In this document: one piece after another, positions 1 through 11,100 of the stretch
Layout of the letters: each line of letters starts with the position of its first letter
Position numbering within the stretch: the stretch's first letter is position 1
Source of the DNA: Antedon mediterranea
Lineage: Eukaryota > Echinodermata > Crinoidea > Comatulida > Antedonidae
DNA: 64,000 nt
NCBI RefSeq assembly: GCF_964355755.1
Contig: NC_092676.1
Location: 2,026,288 to 2,090,287, forward strand
Reading direction: 5' to 3'
Position numbers and translations under genes: made by a program
The notes under the pieces: generated by a model
The model's input: only the letters and a program-made list of their open reading frames with translations
Databases searched by the model: none
Told to the model about the DNA's origin: nothing

Positions 1-2586
1 TAAATACATTTAGTTCAAAGACTGATTGTGTTCTTAATAGTGGTATAATATACCAACAAGGAAGATATATAAAGCAGTAACCCTAACCCTTTTTATACAG
101 GAAGTCCTAAAGGACATTTTATGTCCAGAAGGCAAAATATAATATTTCTATTATTTTTTTTTGCTAATAAAACTGTTGTTACTCAAAACCTATCCAGTGG
201 AATGGTACTGTATGTCCCAGTACTAGAAATGTGTCATCTCACTACCACAAACTTAAAAACAACTTGAATTTTTTTGCAACCTGCCTACTTTAATTTGATT
301 CTCAATATTGCTTGCCAACCACGTCAAGAGTTTTCATAATTGTTTGTGTGACACACGATAATGAACGGCACGTCAGACATTTGTGTATCAATGGATCTTT
401 TATTCACATAGACTCTGGAAAAACCCTATAGCATAAAAGAAAAACATATTAAATTCGAGGTCAAGCAAAGCTGTATGAAACATGGCAAAATGCTTAAAGA
501 CCCCTTCCCTGCAAAATGCTTAATCTTTATCAGCTTTAACACATCAATTTATTATACTACAGTAAGGGATTTATCCTAGTTTTTATATCTTCTACTTGCC
601 TATATATGATCATGATATGAATCAACCGTACACGCACGCCAATAACAATAATTCTAAAGTAACGCTAAATATAATATATGTCAAAGATAGTGTAATAATA
701 TAGATTAAAACAGTGAGAAGTTAATGCTTTAGCATAGTATTATAAAAATACTACAACACTACTATTACCAATGCTAACATAAGCTATCAATATAAGTATA
801 CTAATCCCAATACATACTCAATCCCTGGCCTTATAATACTGTTACAGTATTGATTGATAGGCCGAGATAAAACAGGCCTCTGTTGCCATGGAAACATCTG
901 GTTTCCCAATGCTGCTTATAGAGTTGACATTCCAAAGAAGTTACCGCTACTAAAAACAATGTGACCCTACTTAACCTAGGTAGCCTACTGTACCTTAGTA
1001 TGGCACGCCAAGACGGACAAAACCATTTCAAATGCCAATCCCTAGCTGTTGAGTTTACAATCCCTACTAGTCGAGATCGACTAGACACATACCTATCGGT
1101 CGAGTTTACCACACAGCACTAGTAGTTAATGACAAACTATACACATCACTAATGGTCGAGCTTTACACATCGCGCTACCGGTCGAGTTTTAAACACACAT
1201 CGCTACCGGTCGAGTTGTTTTTATACACACATCGCTAGTTGTTGAGAATTATTTTAGTAGACATGCGCAGTAAGGGTTTGTAGAACGCCACCAATTGGTC
1301 AAATATTTCACATAAATAACGATCCGTCATTTTGCTGCGAACACCAAAAATGATCCTACTCTGGTTTTTGTCTGGGCGCAACAAGTATATTTAACTTTTC
1401 TGAACGGTTTTGTCCGTCCTGGCGTGCCATACCTTAGTATGAGCATGGAGGTATACCTCCATGGTAAAGTTGGCATGAGAGCCTTGTCACCCTATCTAAA
1501 TCTAATACAGTAAAATGTTCTAATAATAATTACTTAATGATTAATCAACACATATAATATCCAATGGTCATATACAAATTACTAATGATTTATCGACTCG
1601 ATTGTATCTCAATACAAAAGCTCATCAATTACTGTAGATGGGTTTCGGAGAAATACGGAATTTACATCCGACCCATCATTCTTGACTAGGGACTAACTAT
1701 GCGCACAATATCCCTTACTTCAACAACTTAACTTAAATAAAGTTTAACAAGTTGTGACATTTACATACGAAACTTGATGATACTATAAACATAAAATCAT
1801 AGCAATATACATACGACCATTGGTCGCTATACCATAGCTTAACTTTAATTAATACATATAGTAACTTATAATAATGAAACATATTGACTCACCCCAGCTG
1901 GAATTCAGTTGGTTTTGATCAAAAAAAGGAAAAGTTTAAAATGTATTCTACAGAAGCTGAGGACTGACTGGTAATGAGGTACAAGTACGCCCATCTACAT
2001 TCCTAGAGGACATTGGGTTATCCCATTTCCTGCAAAGGGTTATCACTGTGACAGGATCCCCCTGTCACATTTGTTATATATATTATTAGTAATTTAAGGA
2101 AGTAGTTATATGGATGTTATAGGCTTCATATTTACAATATTTAAAGCTAAATTTTACGGATGTTTTTATTGCACCGTTATACTTATTGGTTTCCTTACTT
2201 GTTGTACATCATGGACCTATAAATTAATCTTGATTTGATCATGTTCTAGATTCTAGCAATTAAAAAATAATCTATCCACAATGTTAGTCACCATAGTTAT
2301 TTCTTGTACATTCTTTTGCAAAGTTAAATATAGAAAGACATTTTATATAACATTTTGAACATAGAAGTATAATTTTATACCACCATAAGCTACAGTATAA
2401 ATATATTTTTATATAACATTTTTTATTTATGTTTAAAAAGATAAAAACACAAATAAAACAACCTATTTTGTTTCTATCTAGAAATGATTTATACTGGTAA
2501 ATAGTTAATAATGTTTCCCCCTTATTGACCCAAAGGTCATTTGTTGAGACTTTCATTGTTATTATTATTTATATTTTCCTATCAAG
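1..2586. other. Region upstream of the first recognised dynein exon
   Basis: No coding exon is recognised here. I looked for the missing first coding exon of the dynein gene (expected to encode about 40-50 residues and end in phase 0) and did not find it, so it probably lies upstream of the window. The region is AT-rich and contains a foldback transposon (1001-1429). A short stretch at 488-518 resembles the left end of the possible element at 41360-42010. Small open frames on the minus strand (831-1112, 2284-2556) have no protein-like features. Confidence 0.6.
1001..1429. mobile_element. Foldback MITE with 10-bp target duplication
   Basis: Terminal inverted repeats of about 25 bp begin TGGCACGCCA at 1001 and end with the complement, GGCGTGCCA, at 1429. 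One internal mismatch separates the two (CAAGACGG against CAGGACGG). The element is flanked by a perfect 10-bp direct repeat, taccttagta, at 991-1000 and 1430-1439. The interior (about 1065-1245) carries degenerate tandem copies of a roughly 30-bp motif containing ggtcgagtt and acacatcgct. No coding capacity. A 9-10 bp target duplication points to a Mutator-like (MULE) origin; that assignment is inference. Confidence 0.8.
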
Positions 2587-5500
2587 CTTGCCGAGGCTAC
2601 AAGACTAGAAGTGAGTCAGATTGAAGATTTCTTACTGGGAGATGAGAAAGTAAGTAAAATGATTTTTAATATATTTTGTATATACACTAGTACATACTGA
2701 ACTTTACCGAAAAACTCTGTTATGATCAAAGTTGTCTTTTTGAACATTTGTTCTTTTATATCTTGATAAAGAAGAATGATCAATTATTTCTCATTTTACT
2801 TATGTAAATAATTTTTTTAAACATTTAGTTTGACTTGATTGCTGATTTCTTTGCTGTTGATGGTTCACGTAAACTTATGTTTTTCCACCAAGAGGCTGGC
2901 GGTAGGGAGACGCTGTACTCTCGTTCAGGTAAGAAGTAGTTTAATATTTAATCATGGTTAAGGGAGGAAACATGGCAGTGATTCTGTTAAAGGAAGCTAC
3001 AGTGTCACGCTTTCATTACGCCTAGTAAATATAGCATGGTCTACCAAACATCATAAAGACAAATTTACACAGACGAGCAGTAAAGGTAAGCGGAAAACCT
3101 CGTAGATTGTCCCACGAGGTTCTGTGTCTATCCTGAATGAAAATCACCCATCCACTCTGCGTTGTGTGTAAATGGTTATAAGGAATAACATAGATTCTAT
3201 ATTTTTATTACTGTTACAGCTCGTCTGTGTAATTTGGCCTTAATAAACTAATTTACAGATATTAGAAATGCTAATAATAATAATAGTATTATAGTATATT
3301 AGTAGTATATAGGATTGGATGTTCTAATAAATGCAAATAAAGAAACTAAATCTTATACTATAGTTAAGAAACAGACAGACAAGATTTTTGATTCATTGAT
3401 TTTTCTACACTGCAAAATTAAAAACAATTGAATTATTTTTTCTCTTACTTGGGCATCTTGAACTTGAATTTAAGTTAAGTATTTATCAATTTCAACGTTA
3501 TTTACAGGAGATACAGCTAGTGTGGGAACTATTCCGCATCAGAAGCGTGTGTTCATCACTACAGGTACCGCGGAAGGAGTCAATGGGCTCTGTTACTTCT
3601 TCCTACGTCCCACCAGCAAGCCCATCACTGTGGCTAACATTGCTCAAGAGGTCACATTTACGTTTGTTGATTGTAATGGTGGGAAGCTTCTAGATGGATT
3701 CAGTATGCTGTTCTCAAAAGTTCTTGTTCCTTGCCTGAAGAGTCAAGAGGTAACATGCAATCATCTCAATAATTCTAATCAAATTTTCTTTGCAAGCTTC
3801 TTAAGATAAAACTTAGCTAAGAGGTAATTAATACTAGATTTTTCAGTAGAACCCCTTCTTTCGGACATCCCTATTTGGGGGACATCTCTATTAAGTATAA
3901 AGGGGACATGTTCCCATGAGGAGGGACAATAAAAATTCAATTCAATTCAACTTTATTTCAGACAAACTGTCCATATGAAACATATAAATACAATAAAAAA
4001 TACTACAAAGCATAAAGTTTATGTTTCAAAACTGCAGCCAATCCTGTTCACTAGAGAGCATTATTATGGCAACATTCCCATTTAAAATGACACTTTGTTC
4101 GGACTGAAAGGTATTCCCTAATTAGGGTTTCTACTATATTAAATACTGAAATGATTTCATATTCTTTTGGCTGTTTAGAGTTGGGGCGAATTGACCAACA
4201 ATAACCAGATGTCAGAATTCCTTGAGCAGTTAGAGCGATTTGTTGGCATGCTGTCTGGTGCCAAGGCTAACATGGATGGCCATATCCAGCTGGCTGAGCA
4301 TGAGTATCTGGAGTCAATGTTAGATACATTGAAGACACCTGCTGACTTCCAAGTAGCTGGTAAGTGATCATGATGTTAAAGATAAGATTAATGATTACAA
4401 TGATGAGGATGATTTTTAAGTTGATGATAGTGATGCTGGTGATGATGATGACCACAATGATGTTAATGAGAGGGGGGGATGGTGATGCCAATGCTAAAGT
4501 AATGTTCAATATGGCAATGATAAAGTTGATTATTTAGCTAGACAAGAGAGAACCTGAATTGGAGGCACATGCCTTGGCCTATAGGAGAGAAGCATGTAGT
4601 TAAAAGGGTAACATCACATGAATAACACGACATGAACAATGTTCGATGGAATGTCACTATACAAATGGGCATTATCAGTATCATCATAACTATGATAATG
4701 ATCTGATTTAAAACCATTTCTTATTACCATGATTAATTATTTCCAAATTTTATGTAGAATTTTAATTAGTATATAATGACTTTGTGATATAAGTTAATGC
4801 CCAGTTGTTTTGAATTGTTCAGCATCAGTTCCCGACACGGTAGACAAACTGGAAGCGCTGATCCAACTATGGGCAAGGCAGATAGAGCAAGTTCTAACTG
4901 AGAGTGAACAGATGCGAAAAGAGGCCGATGATATCGGGCCGACTGCTGAACTAGACCACTGGAAACAAAGAATGGCCAAGTTTAATAGTCTGCTTGAGCA
5001 GATTAAGAGCCCTCGTTGTAAGTCAGTTGTCGGGGTGCTTCACTTGGCTAAGTCTAAAGCGTTGAAGCAATGGAAAGAACTTGACAGTAGGATCACCGAT
5101 GCAGCGAACGAAGCCAAGGATAACGTCAAATATCTTTACACTTTGGATAAATTCTTTGGGCCTCTAGTGAAGTGTGATCCAGTAAGTTGTGGAATTTTTA
5201 CTTTTCAAAATTTTAATTTGACTTTTCATGATTAGGTAAATATGTAGCAAAAATTCTATATATTAAGATTGAGGAAAAGTGGAAAAATAAAAATATTAAT
5301 TTTCCTATTAAATATACACTTATCTATAACATTTGTTTACTTATATTCAGGAAATCTTGATACTTGATCTACAAGTACAAGATGCTATTGTTCTTGTAGA
5401 TCAAGTATCAAGTATCTTGCTCTCTTGAAAATAGAAAAAAAAATCTCAACTTCCAAAGACTTGTAATAAGACTTTGTTAATTAATGTAGAGCATCTTGTG

Positions 5501-8149
5501 TATATTTTTGTCTTGTGAACAGGATTGCTAACTTTAAGAAAGATAGTGGATGAATTCGCTTATGGTTATCCTTGGCAATTTGCCTAAATATATAAACAAC
5601 ACATTTATTTTGCCTTATTTTGTAGAAAACCATGGTGGAACACATTCCAAGCCTGATGAATGCCATCAGAATGATCCACAGTATCTCCAGATATTACAAC
5701 ACCTCAGAGAGGATGACCTCTCTTTTTGTAAAGGTCACCAACCAGATGATCAACACCTGCAAAGGGTATATCAATCAAGGAGTCTCCAAAATTTGGGAAC
5801 ACGAGAGGTGAGTTATCTAACTAAATCAATCAATTTGAAGCATGACGTTTATGTAATCAGAAATCCTTGGGGGTTAACATGCTTACTTACCTATACCACG
5901 ATTCTGAGTTAGGTCATTGGCCAAAACTACACAATTTTGTACGACCGGACAGTTAACACTATAATTCACATTCTAATTATCATTCTATACTTTAATTACA
6001 GACCAGAGCTTCTGAAAAGACTAAATGCGTGCATTTATTTGAATGAAATGTACCAGCAGTGTTTTCATAAAACCAAGGAGAGGTTAAAAGAGACACCAGA
6101 AGAACGACAATTTGAATTCAGGTGAGATTTTAAAGAAAATGAAAAAAAAAATTAAAAAAATATAGAGTTGAAAAATGTACTGCTCTATTTTTGTTCAATT
6201 TATCCATCATGAATCATTGACGAATGCTAAGAAAAGGCAGTGCTCCAACTTCAGAAACTCTCATAATTAGCGGGGTATTTTTTGTAAGGTACTTTTTATA
6301 TGTACAACAGTGGCAGTAAATACAATCAATATCACATATGTTTTTGTCTATTTAAAGTTCAAAGGTTAAGGTTCAAATTATCTTGTTTTTAGTGAAAACT
6401 ACATCTTTGGGAAATTTGACACGTTCTGTAAAAGACTGCAACGGATTGCCGACATGGTGAACACGATAGAGAACTTGAGCGGTCTTGCTGATGTACGCAT
6501 CGAAGGCATTGAATCAATTTTCATCCGATTCCAAGGAATTGTCGCAACGTACAAAAAGAAAGGTTATGATATTCTGGATCACAGAAAGGGAGAAGTAAGT
6601 CAAGAAAACAAATTATTTTATCCATGATTTATAATCTAAGAAACAGAAATATTTTATTTTATTCAATTTCATTCAAACCAACAAATACATTATACAGTAC
6701 AAAGCTTTCAAAGAAAACAAAACATACACACTATACATTAATGTTCGTAAATTAGAGGAAAATAAAACTATTAAGAGATTATTGGTGGTTTTTTTTTTGT
6801 ATGTATTGTTTACAATAAATAAAATATATTACGTAATTCAATTCAATTCAACTTTATTTCAGACAAACTGTCCATATGAAACATATAAATACAATAAAAT
6901 ATAATACAAAGCATTATGTGACAACCGTCATGGAGAGAGGACTAATAATTATTTGTTGACATATAGTGCCTCTTAAAATACATGTGGATTATGTTTTGGG
7001 ATTTATTGGATGTAGACTGTAGACATTATTATATTATTGATTACTATAGTTTACAAATCAACACATTATTATGGCTATACTGATACTAGTTAACACACGT
7101 AAAAGTATACATGAGATTATATATACAAAAGTTCTATCCATTTTCTATGTAATGAAGTTCAAATAACATTTTAATGTTCGTAAATTAAAGGGAAATAAAA
7201 CTATTAAGAGATTATTGGTGTTTTTTTTTTTTGTATGTATTGTTTTTTTTCCTTTTAATACATAATTTAAATCCAATAATAGAATATATTACGTAATGAA
7301 GTTCAAATAACATTTTAGTAGAAAAGAAAAGGAGGAAAGAAGTATATATAAAAGTAAATTGTTGATATTGAGGTGGTACGTATACTGTATTTGTGGATTG
7401 CTAAAAAATAATGAAATTCATTTTATTTTTAGTTTGATGCTGACTACTTTGAGTTCAAAGTTCAAATAGACAGTGTGTATACCCATCTTCAGAACTTTTT
7501 AGATTCATGGTTTGAAAGAAGTTTGTCTGTAAGTGTATTTTGAATATTACGTTGTTTAGTTTTTAGAAATCTTTTCCATGAATATGAGATACTTTGCTTG
7601 CAACAATTTCTGTTACTGTTATTGTAGCCATCTTTTCTGAAGACACATGGCTCTTTGACGGATACTTAGTATCAGCTGACTTCACTGCTGGTGTACTAGA
7701 GATCTACGTTTATACCATGCTATCACTTTTATTTTATTTTTATTTATTTTTTATTTTAATTATTGATTTATATAACATTGAACCTAAAAGTTGTCTTTAA
7801 TTTTTATGAATGAGTATTGTTGACTAATTAACAACCATTTAAATAATAATATATCTATTGTTTTAAACATTATTTTCTTTAGACTGAAAAGGCTCTGGAT
7901 TTATTGGGCAAATTTGAACGCATCAATGCTTCGGATAATCTCAACTTGAACGAGAAGTACATGCGAGTTCTATCCAGCTATGGCCGCGACCTAGAAACAG
8001 TGCGTAAGCTGTACCAAAAAGGCAAAGATGATCCAACCATTCCTCGAAACGTTCCCCCAGTCGCTGGCAAAATCACATGGGCCAGGCAGTTGTATCGAAG
8101 AGTGGACATACCAATGAAGGCATTCAAGAGAAAAACTGATATTCTTAGG
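2587..8149 (+). CDS. DNAH5: Dynein heavy chain exons 1-10: N-terminal tail (DHC_N1), first part
   Basis: Exons 2587-2649, 2829-2928, 3508-3749, 4179-4359, 4823-5181, 5626-5807, 6002-6121, 6393-6594, 7433-7528 and 7883-8149, about 604 residues. This is the heavy-chain dimerisation and intermediate-chain-binding tail. Diagnostic segments are [17 protein letters not shown] (exon 2), [20 protein letters not shown] and [18 protein letters not shown] (exon 5), [10 protein letters not shown] (exon 8) and [16 protein letters not shown] (exon 10). All junction phases agree. Exon 10 ends in codon AGG at 8149 with donor gtatgt, and this exon end is itself the first unit of the 32-bp array. Intron 3 (3750-4178) has a SINE-type tail at about 3935-4015. 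Introns 8 and 9 (6595-7432, 7529-7882) hold repeats and low-complexity A/T runs but no exon. Confidence 0.92.
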
Positions 8150-11100
8150 GTATGTTGGTGGTCGTGTTGTTGTTTCTTAGGGTATGTTGGTGGTCGTGTT
8201 TTTTGTTTCTTAGGGTATGTTGGTGGTCGTGTTGTTGTTTCTTAGGGTATGTTGGTGGTCGTGTTGTTGTTTCTTAGGGTATGTTGGTGGTCGTGTTGTT
8301 GTTTCTTAGGGTATGTTGGTGGTCGTGTTGTTGTTTCTTAGGGTATGTTGGTGGTCGTGTTGTTGTTTCTTAGGGTATGTTGGTGGTCGTGTTGTTGTTT
8401 CTTAGGGTATGTTGGTGGTCGTGTTGTTGTTTCTTAGGGTATGTTGGTGGTCGTGTTGTTGTTTCTTAGGGTATGTTGGTGGTCGTGTTGTTGTTTCTTA
8501 GGGTATGTTGGTGGTCGTGTTGTTGTTTCTTAGGGTATGTTGGTGGTCGTGTTGTTGTTTCTTAGGGTATGTTGGTGGTCGTGTTGTTGTTTCTTAGGGT
8601 ATGTTGGTGGTCGTGTTGTTGTTTCTTAGGGTATGTTGGTGGTCGTGTTGTTGTTTCTTAGGGTATGTTGGTGGTCGTGTTGTTGTTTCTTAGGGTATGT
8701 TGGTGGTCGTGTTGTTGTTTCTTAGGGTATGTTGGTGGTCGTGTTGTTGTTTCTTAGGGTATGTTGGTGGTCGTGTTGTTGTTTCTTAGGGTATGTTGGT
8801 GGTCGTGTTGTTGTTTCTTAGGGTATGTTGGTGGTCGTGTTGTTGTTTCTTAGGGTATGTTGGTGGTCGTGTTGTTGTTTCTTAGGGTATGTTGGTGGTC
8901 GTGTTGTTGTTTCTTAGGGTATGTTGGTGGTCGTGTTGTTGTTTCTTAGGGTATGTTGGTGGTCGTGTTGTTGTTTCTTAGGGTATGTTGGTGGTCGTGT
9001 TGTTGTTTCTTAGGGTATGTTGGTGGTCGTGTTGTTGTTTCTTAGGGTATGTTGGTGGTCGTGTTGTTGTTTCTTAGGGTATGTTGGTGGTCGTGTTGTT
9101 GTTTCTTAGGGTATGTTGGTGGTCGTGTTGTTGTTTCTTAGGGTATGTTGGTGGTCGTGTTGTTGTTTCTTAGGGTATGTTGGTGGTCGTGTTGTTGTTT
9201 CTTAGGGTATGTTGGTGGTCGTGTTGTTGTTTCTTAGGGTATGTTGGTGGTCGTGTTGTTGTTTCTTAGGGTATGTTGGTGGTCGTGTTGTTGTTTCTTA
9301 GGGTATGTTGGTGGTCGTGTTGTTGTTTCTTAGGGTATGTTGGTGGTCGTGTTGTTGTTTCTTAGGGTATGTTGGTGGTCGTGTTGTTGTTTCTTAGGGT
9401 ATGTTGGTGGTCGTGTTGTTGTTTCTTAGGGTATGTTGGTGGTCGTGTTGTTGTTTCTTAGGGTATGTTGGTGGTCGTGTTGTTGTTTCTTAGGGTATGT
9501 TGGTGGTCGTGTTGTTGTTTCTTAGGGTATGTTGGTGGTCGTGTTGTTGTTTCTTAGGGTATGTTGGTGGTCGTGTTGTTGTTTCTTAGGGTATGTTGGT
9601 GGTCGTGTTGTTGTTTCTTAGGGTATGTTGGTGGTCGTGTTGTTGTTTCTTAGGGTATGTTGGTGGTCGTGTTGTTGTTTCTTAGGGTATGTTGGTGGTC
9701 GTGTTGTTGTTTCTTAGGGTATGTTGGTGGTCGTGTTGTTGTTTCTTAGGGTATGTTGGTGGTCGTGTTGTTGTTTCTTAGGGTATGTTGGTGGTCGTGT
9801 TGTTGTTTCTTAGGGTATGTTGGTGGTCGTGTTGTTGTTTCTTAGGGTATGTTGGTGGTCGTGTTGTTGTTTCTTAGGGTATGTTGGTGGTCGTGTTGTT
9901 GTTTCTTAGGGTATGTTGGTGGTCGTGTTGTTGTTTCTTAGGGTATGTTGGTGGTCGTGTTGTTGTTTCTTAGGGTATGTTGGTGGTCGTGTTGTTGTTT
10001 CTTAGGGTATGTTGGTGGTCGTGTTGTTGTTTCTTAGGGTATGTTGGTGGTCGTGTTGTTGTTTCTTAGGGTATGTTGGTGGTCGTGTTGTTGTTTCTTA
10101 GGGTATGTTGGTGGTCGTGTTGTTGTTTCTTAGGGTATGTTGGTGGTCGTGTTGTTGTTTCTTAGGGTATGTTGGTGGTCGTGTTGTTGTTCCTGAAATT
10201 TATCTCTTATAAGGGGTTTTACTATAATTTCAGTTTCTTTTAATTAAAAAGTCCCATATCAAAACAAAAACAAAAAGCCCTAACAAATGTATATTATATC
10301 TCTATAGAAATAATCTATGTAAATATTTATTATTGTACTGTAAATCTTAAGCCCTGTCTATACTATCAAACTAAGTTTGAGAAAAAAGAAGTGTGATGTG
10401 CCCAAATATGGCAGGGATAGGACATCATATATGGGCACATCAAATTAGTTTGAGAAAAAAGAAGTGTGATGTGCCCAAATATGGCAGGGATAGGACACCA
10501 TATGGGCACATCACATTTTTTGTCACATAATGTTTGATAGTGTAGACAGCGCTTTATAGTCTAAGAACATAAATTTACAAAACTATCAATCTAATATACC
10601 ATATAAATCATATGATTCTATATTCAATTTATGTCTATTGACTTACATTTAATTATAATATAACCATAAAATATGTGTTTTTACGCTTTTTTTCACTTGC
10701 AGACTGCTGAAGCCAAGAAGATTATCCGTAATTTCAACAAGATGGCAGCAGTGTTACTAGAATATGAGGTTGGTTCATTTTTATTTGAAAAAAAATAAAA
10801 CACAAATAATTATAATAATTTGTACTAAAAAATATCAAGGAAAATCCAAAACATTATGTGATGTGCCCATATATGGACATGATGATGTCATGTTACTACC
10901 ATATTTGGGCATATCACTACCATATTTGGGACATTACACTTTTTTGTCGAACTGGTTTGATAGTGTAGAAAGAGCATAAGGACAGCTAGCCTTTAAACTG
11001 ATTTTTATGTTTTAAACCTTTAATTTCGTTTTGTATCAGCTACTGTTTCATCGAGGTTGGTTCCGAGCGGTTGACGCGATAAAGTCTGGACTAAATTCAT

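Noticed and set aside
831-1112. 93-codon minus-strand frame
   Set aside because: Runs across the end of the foldback MITE; no domain, low complexity.
4267-4509. Minus-strand Ile-rich 80-codon frame
   Set aside because: Antisense to exon 4 and to an atg/gat-rich simple-sequence stretch in intron 4.
7594-7800. 68-codon hydrophobic frame in intron 9
   Set aside because: No start context or homology; dominated by a T-rich intron stretch.
8144-10192. TTAGGG in every 32-bp unit, suggesting interstitial telomere sequence
   Set aside because: The motif occurs once per 32 bp inside a unit derived from the exon 10 splice donor; there are no tandem TTAGGG runs.
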